DNA from: Variovorax sp. Sphag1AA
GTDB taxonomy: Bacteria > Pseudomonadota > Gammaproteobacteria > Burkholderiales > Burkholderiaceae_C
Length of the DNA stretch: 64,000 nucleotides
NCBI RefSeq assembly: GCF_014192575.1
Contig: NZ_JACHYC010000004.1
Coordinates: forward strand, 496,001 to 560,000
Direction of reading: 5' to 3'
Position numbers and translations under genes: made by a program. Position 1 is the first letter of the stretch. The number at the start of each line of letters is the position of its first letter. The notes beneath the pieces are model-generated. The model made no database searches, was not told the origin of the DNA, and worked only from the letters and a program-made list of their open reading frames with translations. Below, piece by piece: positions 44,524 to 51,698 of this stretch.

Positions 44524-44994
44524 TCAGATGAACAACTGGATGGCCGGCAACGCGCGCGCGGCATTGAGCAGATCGACGCGCTTCAGGCGGATGGACCAGC
44601 CGGCCGCGTCGCGAACGAGGCGATGCCGATAGGTGCCGGCGAGCATCACCTGCTCTTCGCCTCGCGCCTCGGCATAGATGAAGGGAGTGCGCAGGTCGAC
44701 CTCGCCTGTCGCAGCGTCTTCGCGCTCGACGATCGAGCGTTGCAGCACATGCTGGCAATGGCTCGCCGGATGCTGCGAATGCGCGCGCGGGTTCTTGAGC
44801 CGGTCAATGCGCAGTTGCAGCAGCAAGCGGTCTTCGTAGGCGATGGAGTTGTGCGATTGCGGATCGGCCTGTGCCGCGCCGAGCAGCGGGACCCAGTAGC
44901 GCCCATCTTCGGCGAACAGCGCGAGCCAGTCGTCGAAGCGGCCCGCATCGAGCAACGCCGCTTCTTCGGCGATGAAGTCGCGCGGATCGGTCAT
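44524..44994 (-). CDS. Aromatic-ring-hydroxylating dioxygenase beta subunit (second pair)
   Basis: A 156-residue cone-fold (SnoaL-like) small subunit; landmarks are EEAALLDAGRFDDWLALFAEDGRYWVPL and the basic C-terminal part ending ARALPAIQLFI. It is required for assembly of the alpha3beta3 oxygenase. Its ATG overlaps the stop of the alpha gene by four bases. It resembles the small subunit at 54.5 kb, including the shared ALPA-(I/V)-QLFI end. Confidence 0.87.
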   Translation of the reverse strand: MTDPRDFIAEEAALLDAGRFDDWLALFAEDGRYWVPLLGAAQADPQSHNSIAYEDRLLLQLRIDRLKNPRAHSQHPASHCQHVLQRSIVEREDAATGEVDLRTPFIYAEARGEEQVMLAGTYRHRLVRDAAGWSIRLKRVDLLNAARALPAIQLFI

Positions 44995-46316
44995 TGATTC
45001 GACTCCATGCCCGCGGTCATGAACTTCGCCCATGCGCGGAACTGGTTGCGCATGAGCAGCTCGTTGGTGCCGTTGGTGGTGATCGACGATTCCGACAGTT
45101 CGTCCGCATCGAAGTTGCGATGCAGACTCACCCACTCGTTGCCTTCGGCGTGCAGGCCAACCTGGATGCTTTCGAAGAGGTGCACATCGTCGTGCGCCAC
45201 GATCGACATCGGCGAGAAGACGAGGCGGTTGTAGCTCATCGCACGTTCGAAGAGCAGGTCCGGCGCACCTGCGGCGCGGAAGGCCCAGGCCTCGATCAGC
45301 GTTCGGTTGGCCGAGAGCGGGCGAATCACACGGATTGCCTGCGGCGAGCCCTTCACCGAGAGGCTCGGGAAGAATACCGAGTTCTGCGGCGAGCGCTGGA
45401 GGATCTCCATGGCGCGTTCGTCGCCATGGGCTTCACGCATCGCCGCTTCGTAGTCGGGCAACTGCGCGTAGTTCGAATGGATGCTGAAGTTGACCCCGAG
45501 CACGCTGTGCCCGTTGGCGAACACCCGGCCGCCCATCTTGTCGAAGAAGTCGTAGCCGGAACCGAAGGGCAGGATCTGCTCCATCGCCATCGGCTTCGGT
45601 TCATCGGCCGCGCGGCCCTGCCAGAGTGCATCGGCGGCCTGCGTGGCCGATTCATGCGTCGACATCGGATGCACCGTGTCGTTGATGTTCTCCAGATACA
45701 TCTTCCAGTTGCAATGGATGATGTTGCGCATCACGCCACCGGACGCGGTGAGCTTGCCTTCCGGCGAGCGGTCGACCATGTTGTCGATCGCGCCGAGCAC
45801 TTCGCCGAAGTACTCGCCGAACTCCGGGCCTTCGTCGGCGATGCGCGCGAAGACGAAGTCGCGATAGACCGCGACGTGCTTCAGCTCGCTCACGCCGCGT
45901 CCCGATTCGCATTCCTTGAGGCGCGTGCCTTCGTATCCACTCTTGAGCGGGATCGCGAGCGGTGCGCCGTCAAGCTTGTAGGTCCACGCGTGATACGGGC
46001 AGCGGAAGAACTTGCCGGTGTTGCCGCATTCGTCAGACACCAGCCGCGCGCCCTTGTGCGCGCAGCGGTTGTAGAGAACGCGCACGCTGCCATCGCCCTG
46101 CCGGACCATCATCACCGGCCGGCCCGCGAGATCGAGCGAGTAGAAGTCGCCCGCGTTCGGCACCTGGCTGGTGTGGCCGACATACAGCCAGGTGTTGGCG
46201 AAGAAGCGCTCCTGCTCCAGCGCGAAGAGTTCATCGCTCAGGTAGACGTCGCGATGCACGCGGTCGTCCTGCACCAGTGCACGGATCGCTTCGGGCTGGT
46301 TTCGGTAGCTGCTCAT
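44991..46316 (-). CDS. Rieske aromatic-ring-hydroxylating oxygenase alpha subunit (second pair)
   Basis: A 441-residue oxygenase subunit. The Rieske [2Fe-2S] ligands are Cys85, His87, Cys106 and His109 (NRCAHKGAR; RCPYHAWTY). The mononuclear iron motif is NDTVHPMSTH (Asp-x2-His-x4-His). By eye it is roughly half identical to the alpha subunit at 55-56 kb, starting MSSYRNQPEAIRALVQDDRV against MTSYRGNPDAVRALVQDDRV. No separate reductase lies in its own unit, so it probably shares the one at 56.3 kb. The substrate may be a related indole or aryl acid. The ATG is chosen over an in-frame GTG one codon upstream by alignment with the paralogue. Confidence 0.88.
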   Translation of the reverse strand: MSSYRNQPEAIRALVQDDRVHRDVYLSDELFALEQERFFANTWLYVGHTSQVPNAGDFYSLDLAGRPVMMVRQGDGSVRVLYNRCAHKGARLVSDECGNTGKFFRCPYHAWTYKLDGAPLAIPLKSGYEGTRLKECESGRGVSELKHVAVYRDFVFARIADEGPEFGEYFGEVLGAIDNMVDRSPEGKLTASGGVMRNIIHCNWKMYLENINDTVHPMSTHESATQAADALWQGRAADEPKPMAMEQILPFGSGYDFFDKMGGRVFANGHSVLGVNFSIHSNYAQLPDYEAAMREAHGDERAMEILQRSPQNSVFFPSLSVKGSPQAIRVIRPLSANRTLIEAWAFRAAGAPDLLFERAMSYNRLVFSPMSIVAHDDVHLFESIQVGLHAEGNEWVSLHRNFDADELSESSITTNGTNELLMRNQFRAWAKFMTAGMESNQ

Positions 46317-46342
46317 CACGGGCCTGCTGGGTTAGGTCAGCT

Positions 46343-47482
46343 TCAGGGGACCAGCTTCCACTGACCCTTCTCGCTCTTCACGATCACGACGGCACGCTTG
46401 TCGGAGCCGTAGCGGTCGTCGGGCTTGAAGTTGTAGATGCCATGCGTGCCGACCAACTCCTTGGTGCTCACGATCGCATCGCGCAGCGCGGTGCGGTATT
46501 GCGGCGTGCCGGGTTCGCCCTTCACGCGCGATGCCGCATCGGCCAGCAGCAGGTAGGCGTCATAGGTGTACGACGAGAAAGCATCGTTCGGCAGCGCGCC
46601 GTTGGCCTTCTTGTAGGCGTCGCGGAAATTCATCGACACCTTCTTGATCGGGTTGCTGTCGGGCAACTGGTCCGCCACCAGCACCGGGCCACTCGGCACT
46701 TCCAGGCCTTCGATCGAGGCACCGCCCACGCGAACGAAGTCTGCGTTGATCAGACCGTGCGTGCCGTAGATCTTGCCCTTGTAGCCACGATCCGCCAGCG
46801 CGAGGTAAGGCAGCGCGCCCGGCGTGCCGGAGTTGCCGGCGAACACCGCATCGGGCCGCGCCGAGATGATCTTCAGCACCTGGCCGGCCACGGATGAATC
46901 GCTGCGCGCATAGCGCTCGTTGGCGACGATCTTGATGCCAGCAGCATCGGCGCTCTTCACCAGCGAGTCGTAGGCCAAATCACCCAGCGCGTCGGAGAAG
47001 CCGATGAAGGCGACCGTCTTCACGCCGGACTGCTTCATCTTGTCGACCACAGCGGAGACCATCAGCGGGAAGGGCTGCGAAACCGTCACGGTCCATGCGC
47101 CTTCCGGGCCGGGGATCGTCACGGGCGTGGGCGAGATCAGCGGCGTATTCAGCTCGCGCGCAACGGCGGCAATCGCCATTGCGCCCGGCACGCCGGAGGT
47201 GCCGATCAGCACATCCACCTTGTCTTCCGTGACCAGCTTGCGCGCATTGCGGCCAGCCGTCGTCGGATCGGAAGCGTCGTCCAGCACGATCAATTCGACC
47301 TTGTGGCCGGCGAGCACCGGATGCTCGGCGATGGCGGCGCGGATGCCCTTTTCATAGGGAATGCCCAAAGCCGAGACGGGGCCCGACAGCGAGCTGATGA
47401 AGCCGACCTTGAGGTCCGCAGCGAAGGCCTGCGTGGCGGCGAAAGCGATGGCCGTGAGGCCGAGGATTCGAGTGAGTTTCAT
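46343..47482 (-). CDS. LIV-type ABC transporter substrate-binding protein (copy 2)
   Basis: A 379-residue Peripla_BP_6 receptor with a signal peptide ending ATQAFAADLK. It shares FISSLSGPVSALGIPYEKG, DDASDPTTAGRNARKLVTED and the C-terminal GQWKLVP with its neighbours. The start ATG comes 2 bases after the stop of the next receptor gene, so the two are a tandem duplication. Different ligand specificities within one importer are likely. Confidence 0.88.
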   Translation of the reverse strand: MKLTRILGLTAIAFAATQAFAADLKVGFISSLSGPVSALGIPYEKGIRAAIAEHPVLAGHKVELIVLDDASDPTTAGRNARKLVTEDKVDVLIGTSGVPGAMAIAAVARELNTPLISPTPVTIPGPEGAWTVTVSQPFPLMVSAVVDKMKQSGVKTVAFIGFSDALGDLAYDSLVKSADAAGIKIVANERYARSDSSVAGQVLKIISARPDAVFAGNSGTPGALPYLALADRGYKGKIYGTHGLINADFVRVGGASIEGLEVPSGPVLVADQLPDSNPIKKVSMNFRDAYKKANGALPNDAFSSYTYDAYLLLADAASRVKGEPGTPQYRTALRDAIVSTKELVGTHGIYNFKPDDRYGSDKRAVVIVKSEKGQWKLVP

Positions 47483-47484
47483 GT

Positions 47485-48642
47485 TCAGGGGACCAGCTTC
47501 CATTGACCTTTTTCGAGCTTCACGATGACGCGGGAGCGCTCATCCGAGCCATAGCGGTTGTCGGGCTTGAAGTTGTAGACGCTGTGCGTGCCGACCAACT
47601 CCTTGGTGTTGACGATTGAGTCGCGCAGTGCAACGCGATAGGCCGGCGTGCCCGGCTCGCCCTTGGTGCGCGAGGCGGCATCGAGGTACAGCAGCCATGC
47701 GTCGAACGAGTACGCCGAGAAAGCATCCGTCGGCGCCGCACCGTTCGCCTTCTGGTAGGCATTGCGGAAGTCCATCGAGACCTTCTTGATCGGGTTGCTC
47801 TCGGGCAGCTGCTCGGCAACGATCACTGGGCCGGTCGGTGCGAGAAGACCTTCGACCGCCGGACCACCCACGCGCACGAAGTCGGGGTTGATCAAAGCGT
47901 GCGTGCCGTAGATCTGACCCTTGTAGCCGCGCTCCTGCAGTGCGAGGTAAGGCAGCGCGCCCGGCGTGCCCGAGGTGCCGGTGATGACCGCGTCGGGACG
48001 CAACGCCACGATCTTCAGCACCTGGCCGGTGACGGATGCATCGGCGCGCGCATAGCGCTCGTTCGAAACGACCTTGATGCCCGCGGGCTCGGCGCTCTTC
48101 TGCAGCGCGTCATAGACCAGGTCGCCCCATGCGTCGGAAAAGCCGATGTAGCCGACCGTCTTCACGCCCGACGCCTTCATGCGCTCGACCACCGCGCTGA
48201 CCATCAGCGGGGCGGGCTGCGGCAGCGTGACCATCCATGCGCCGTCTTCGCCCGGCAGGTTGGCGTTGGCGATGGAGATCAGCGGGGTCTTCGTTTCGCG
48301 CGCGACGGCGGCGATCGCAAGAGCGCCCGGCGAGCCTGCGGTGCCGATGATGACGTCGACCTTGTCTTCGTCGATCAGCTTGCGGGCGTTACGTGCGGCG
48401 GTGCTCGGGTCCGACGCATCGTCGAGCGAGACGACCTGGATCTTCTTGCCATTGAGTTCCGACTTGTAGGCAATGGCGGCCTTCATGCCCTTGTCGTAGG
48501 GAATGCCGAGCGACGACACCGGCCCCGAGAGCGATGTGATGAAGCCGACCTTGAGATCGGCTGCCAACGCATTCGCGGCGGTGAGAACGCTGACGGCAGC
48601 GGCAACGCCGGCCATCGTAAAGAGACGAGTCAGAACTTTCAT
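47485..48642 (-). CDS. LIV-type ABC transporter substrate-binding protein (copy 3)
   Basis: A 385-residue Peripla_BP_6 receptor with a signal peptide (ANALAADLK) and the same motifs as copies 1 and 2 (FITSLSGPVSSLGIPYDKG; VGYIGFSDAWGDLVYDAL). AGGAG lies 8 bases before the ATG. It is the first gene of unit B, and the upstream 248-base gap has a TTTAG-type palindrome close to a possible promoter. It is closer to copy 2 in the N-terminal half and to copy 1 in the FSDAWGDLVY segment. Confidence 0.88.
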   Translation of the reverse strand: MKVLTRLFTMAGVAAAVSVLTAANALAADLKVGFITSLSGPVSSLGIPYDKGMKAAIAYKSELNGKKIQVVSLDDASDPSTAARNARKLIDEDKVDVIIGTAGSPGALAIAAVARETKTPLISIANANLPGEDGAWMVTLPQPAPLMVSAVVERMKASGVKTVGYIGFSDAWGDLVYDALQKSAEPAGIKVVSNERYARADASVTGQVLKIVALRPDAVITGTSGTPGALPYLALQERGYKGQIYGTHALINPDFVRVGGPAVEGLLAPTGPVIVAEQLPESNPIKKVSMDFRNAYQKANGAAPTDAFSAYSFDAWLLYLDAASRTKGEPGTPAYRVALRDSIVNTKELVGTHSVYNFKPDNRYGSDERSRVIVKLEKGQWKLVP

Positions 48643-48707
48643 GCAGGGGCTCCTTGGAATTCCGATGGGGTTAAGCAGGACTCACGCCAACCAATGATTT
48701 CTGAAAT

Positions 48708-48721
48708 GTTTAGATGTAAAC
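48708..48721 (+). promoter_or_regulatory. Candidate MarR operator upstream of unit B
   Basis: A 14-base palindrome, GTTTA-GATG-TAAAC, lies 66-79 bases upstream of the first binding-protein gene of unit B. On the minus strand it overlaps a TTTACA that could serve as a -35 element. The GTTTAGA half also occurs in the gap between iorA and the divergent MarR gene. Confidence 0.5.
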
Positions 48722-48777
48722 CATGCTAGCGGGCGTGCAACGCAATGACAAGGCAGTGAAAACGAGGGGTAGGGAGT

Positions 48778-48872
48778 TCTCCCCCAGCCTCGCCCACTTC
48801 GTGTCGCTCGGGCACCCCCTTCCGGGGGCAACCCCAGCGGCCCGGCAAAGCCGGTTCCGCGGGGTTCCTGGC
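48778..48872. repeat. Extragenic hairpin-rich element
   Basis: This stretch contains a CCCCC-ttcc-GGGGG hairpin (48815-48828) directly followed by a longer imperfect stem (48832-48864) built from CCCC/GGGG, GCGG/CCGC and CCGGC/GCCGG. It lies beyond the 3' end of the SDR that ends unit A and before the promoter region of unit B, so it may act as a terminator. It looks like the palindromic extragenic elements scattered in Comamonadaceae genomes, but copy number cannot be judged from one window. Confidence 0.5.
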
Positions 48873-48890
48873 ATTCGCTATGACGCACCG

Positions 48891-49622
48891 CTACAGGGCG
48901 AGGCTTCCAACACTGGTGCCGCCGCACACATAAAGGACCTGGCCGGTCACGAAGCTGTTTGCGGGCTCCGCAAAGAACCGGACCGCGCGTGCGACGTCCG
49001 CCGATTCACCCAGTCGTTTGACGGGAATAGACGCAGCGAGCGCGCGTTCCTTCTCGCTGCCGGCTTCGACCACGTCGTAGAACATGTCGGTGCGGATCGG
49101 CCCCGGCGCGACGACGTTGACCGTGATGCCATCGGGCGCGAGTTCGAGCGCCCAGGTGCGCGCCATGCCGAGCATGCCGGCCTTGGTCGCGGAATAGCTG
49201 GTGCGCGTCTGCAAGCCGAGCGCGGCGCGCGACGACAGAAGGATCACGCGGCCGAAGCGCTGTGCGCGCATGGTTGGCAATGCGGCCTGCACGAGCTGGA
49301 TCGCGCAGCCAAGGTGCAGGTCCACCAGCGCGTCGAGATCGTCGAGCTTCACTTCGGCCAGCAACGCGGGTCGGATCACGCCGGCGTTGTGGACCACCGT
49401 GGTCACATCGAAGCGCCGCACGAGTTCCGCAACAGCCTGGCCGGTCGCCGCGCGGTCAGTCAGATCAACCTCGATGCTGTGCAGCTTCGGATGGTCGATC
49501 TCGCTGCGACGCCGCGCGAGCGACACCACTTCGTAGCCCTGTGCGAGCAGGTCTTCGCAGATGGCCTTGCCGATGCCGGCACTGCCGCCGGTGACGGCCG
49601 CAACCTTTGTTGCCGCGCTCAT
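48891..49622 (-). CDS. SDR-family oxidoreductase
   Basis: A 243-residue classical SDR with intact TGGSAGIG, HNAG (in place of NNAG), catalytic Ser in ILLSSRAALG and YSATK (TSYSATKAGMLGMA). It starts inside the stop of the cyclase gene (ATGA) and ends unit A. Possible roles in an indoleacetate pathway are oxidation of dioxindole to isatin or of a hydroxyacyl-CoA. The sequence does not decide which. Confidence 0.85.
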   Translation of the reverse strand: MSAATKVAAVTGGSAGIGKAICEDLLAQGYEVVSLARRRSEIDHPKLHSIEVDLTDRAATGQAVAELVRRFDVTTVVHNAGVIRPALLAEVKLDDLDALVDLHLGCAIQLVQAALPTMRAQRFGRVILLSSRAALGLQTRTSYSATKAGMLGMARTWALELAPDGITVNVVAPGPIRTDMFYDVVEAGSEKERALAASIPVKRLGESADVARAVRFFAEPANSFVTGQVLYVCGGTSVGSLAL

Positions 49623-50431
49623 GCCGAAGCTCCCACCAGCGCGAGCACACGCAGCGGACTGCCGCTGCCCTTCTCGATCTTGAGCGGCGGGCAGATCAAC
49701 ACCGCACCGCTTGCCGGCAGCAGGTCGAGATTGCTCAGGCACTGAAGGCCGTAGCGCCCTGCGCCGTGCATGAAGTAGTGGCACGGGTACGGCGGCCGCA
49801 GGTGGTAGCCCTGCCCGGCATCGGTGCCGATCGCTTCGGAGCCGAAACCGAGCACATCGCGCTGCTCGACCAGAAAGCGCACCGCTTCCGCACTCGGGCC
49901 GGGCGTGTGCTGGCCGGTCTCGTCGAAGTTCTGGTAGGCCTCGGGGTCCTGCCGCTTCGACCAGTCGGTCCGCATCAGCACCCAGGCGCCCTTCGGAATG
50001 CGGCCGTGCTTCGACTCGTAGTCCTCGATGTCTTCGATGGTGAGCAGGTAGTCCGGGTCGTCCTTTACCTGCGGCGAACAATCGATCACGCAGGCCGGCG
50101 CGACGAAGTGCTGCACGGGAATGGTGTCGACCGAGTTGTTCGGCAAGTCGCGGCCGGAGATCCAGTGGATCGGCGCATCAAAGTGGGTGCCGGTGTGCTC
50201 GCCGCACGAGAAGTTGTTCCAGTACCAACCCGGGCCGCGCTCGTCGTACTTCGACACTTCCTCGATGCGGAAGGGCCAGCACTGGCCCATCTCGGGAGGC
50301 AGCGCGATCTGCGGAAATTCGGGTGTCAGCGTCTGCGTGAGGTCGATGACGCGGATGCGGCCGCTGGCCATTGCGGTCACGAGGCCGCCGAGGATTTCGG
50401 CGGTGGACATCAGTTCAGTGGTGGTCGTCAT
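49619..50431 (-). CDS. Cyclase-family metal hydrolase, probable isatin hydrolase
   Basis: A 270-residue member of the cyclase/kynurenine-formamidase family. The metal-binding motif is intact: HTGTHFDAPIHW with His79, His83, Asp85 and His89. The longer N-terminal part (CWPFRIEEVSKYDERGPG) and size are like bacterial isatin hydrolases, Mn-dependent enzymes that open isatin to isatinate in the Bradyrhizobium-type indoleacetate route. The alternative is another cyclic amide or ester hydrolase. It overlaps the SDR gene by four bases and lies 13 bases after the DUF35-SDR gene. A GGAG precedes the ATG. Confidence 0.8.
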   Translation of the reverse strand: MTTTTELMSTAEILGGLVTAMASGRIRVIDLTQTLTPEFPQIALPPEMGQCWPFRIEEVSKYDERGPGWYWNNFSCGEHTGTHFDAPIHWISGRDLPNNSVDTIPVQHFVAPACVIDCSPQVKDDPDYLLTIEDIEDYESKHGRIPKGAWVLMRTDWSKRQDPEAYQNFDETGQHTPGPSAEAVRFLVEQRDVLGFGSEAIGTDAGQGYHLRPPYPCHYFMHGAGRYGLQCLSNLDLLPASGAVLICPPLKIEKGSGSPLRVLALVGASA

Positions 50432-50444
50432 TCGGTTTCTCCGC

Positions 50445-51698
50445 TCAGCTGCCGCCCGCCGCGAGTTCGCGTTCGAGGATCTTGGGGTTGTCGCGCCAGC
50501 GTTCGAGCCACTCCTGGGCCACGTCGCCGGGGTACACGTCTTCGACACCATCCCGCAGCGCCTTCACGATCGCATTCGCGAGCGCGCTCGGTGCGAGCTT
50601 GGGCGGCGGCGTGTGCTGGTTCCATTCATCGTCGATCGGACCGGGGAACACGTTGATCACGCGAATGCCCGCAGGCCGCATTTCTGCGCGCAGACACTGA
50701 GCGAGCGAATGCGCCGCTGCCTTCGAAGCACTGAAGGTGCCGTGCGGCGGAAAGTTGGTCAGCGCGTAGATCGACAGCAGATTGACCCACGCGGTCGCGC
50801 CAGTGATGCCATCGGCCGACCGCCCCTTGAGCGCCGGACCGAACTCCTGAGCCAATCGCAGCAGTCCGAAGTAGTTGATGTCCATCTCCGCCTTCGCCAC
50901 ATCGGTGCCGCGACGCGAACCGATGCCGAAGGTGCGATGCACTTCCGCGGTGTTGATGACGATGTCGACCTTGCCGCCGATCTCGCCGGCCAACTCGCTC
51001 ACCGAGCGGCCATTGGTCAGGTCCAGCGGCACCAGCGTGACCTGCGGCAACGCGGTGATGTCTTCGAGGCCGCCCATCTTCTTCCACGGCTCGGCGTGGC
51101 CAACCCAGACGATATCGGCACCGGCCTTGACCAGCGCCCGGACCATCGCCTGGCCCACTTCGGTCTTGCCGTCGGTGACCAGCACCTTGCGGAATTTCGG
51201 GTCGCTCGTCATTTCACGGAGCATCTTGTCGTCAGCCATGTGGGGGCTCCCTTCGTTCGGAAATCCAATGAGGACGGCTTGTCCGGCGCGATCGAGCCGC
51301 GCGCCAACGCGCACGCGCTGGGGCGCATCGCCGACTTCGCCGTGGAGGTGGACCATCAGCGTCGGGCCGGCATCGAGGTGCACGAGGCCCAGCCGCCATG
51401 GCAGCCGTTCGCGGAAGAACAGGTCGTTGCTGTGGTGCAGCGTGGTCGCGCTCAACAGCTCGCCTTCGCCGCTCTGTTCGCGCCAGTGCAGACGCGGCGA
51501 AAGGCACTTGTGGCAGGCCTCGCGCGGTGGGTATTGCACGGTGCCGCAGTCCTCGCAGGTCTGCAGCACGAAGCGGCCTTCCGCAGCGCCGGCCGTGATG
51601 CCGAGCGCGACGCGGCCACGTGCCCACGGCGGCAGATTCATCTGCCGGGTGCGCAGGACGGGGTTCTTGCGCTTGGGGCGCATCAGGGGCATCGTCAT
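50445..51698 (-). CDS. DUF35 (Zn-ribbon/OB-fold) domain fused to a degenerate SDR domain
   Basis: A 417-residue fusion. Residues about 30-148 are a DUF35 module: rubredoxin-like zinc knuckle Cys48-x2-Cys51 and Cys62-x2-Cys65 (TCEDCGTVQYPPREACHKC), then an OB fold. Residues 154-417 have an SDR fold, but its motifs are spoiled: TGxxxGxG reads TDGKTEVG, NNAG reads NTAE, and the catalytic Tyr is Phe322 (TFSASK) with Ser309 and Lys326 kept at correct spacing. A possible internal start with GGGAG lies at 51239. The start overlaps the stop of the thiolase-like gene, the usual partner of DUF35 proteins, for instance ChsH2 DUF35 with Ltp2 aldolase. A scaffold rather than redox role for the SDR part is inference. 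Confidence 0.8.
   Translation of the reverse strand: MTMPLMRPKRKNPVLRTRQMNLPPWARGRVALGITAGAAEGRFVLQTCEDCGTVQYPPREACHKCLSPRLHWREQSGEGELLSATTLHHSNDLFFRERLPWRLGLVHLDAGPTLMVHLHGEVGDAPQRVRVGARLDRAGQAVLIGFPNEGSPHMADDKMLREMTSDPKFRKVLVTDGKTEVGQAMVRALVKAGADIVWVGHAEPWKKMGGLEDITALPQVTLVPLDLTNGRSVSELAGEIGGKVDIVINTAEVHRTFGIGSRRGTDVAKAEMDINYFGLLRLAQEFGPALKGRSADGITGATAWVNLLSIYALTNFPPHGTFSASKAAAHSLAQCLRAEMRPAGIRVINVFPGPIDDEWNQHTPPPKLAPSALANAIVKALRDGVEDVYPGDVAQEWLERWRDNPKILERELAAGGS

Noticed and set aside
44524..46316. Calling this Rieske pair iadDE
   Set aside because: The pair at 54.5-56.3 kb lies directly behind iorAB and the reductase, which fits the reported operon better.
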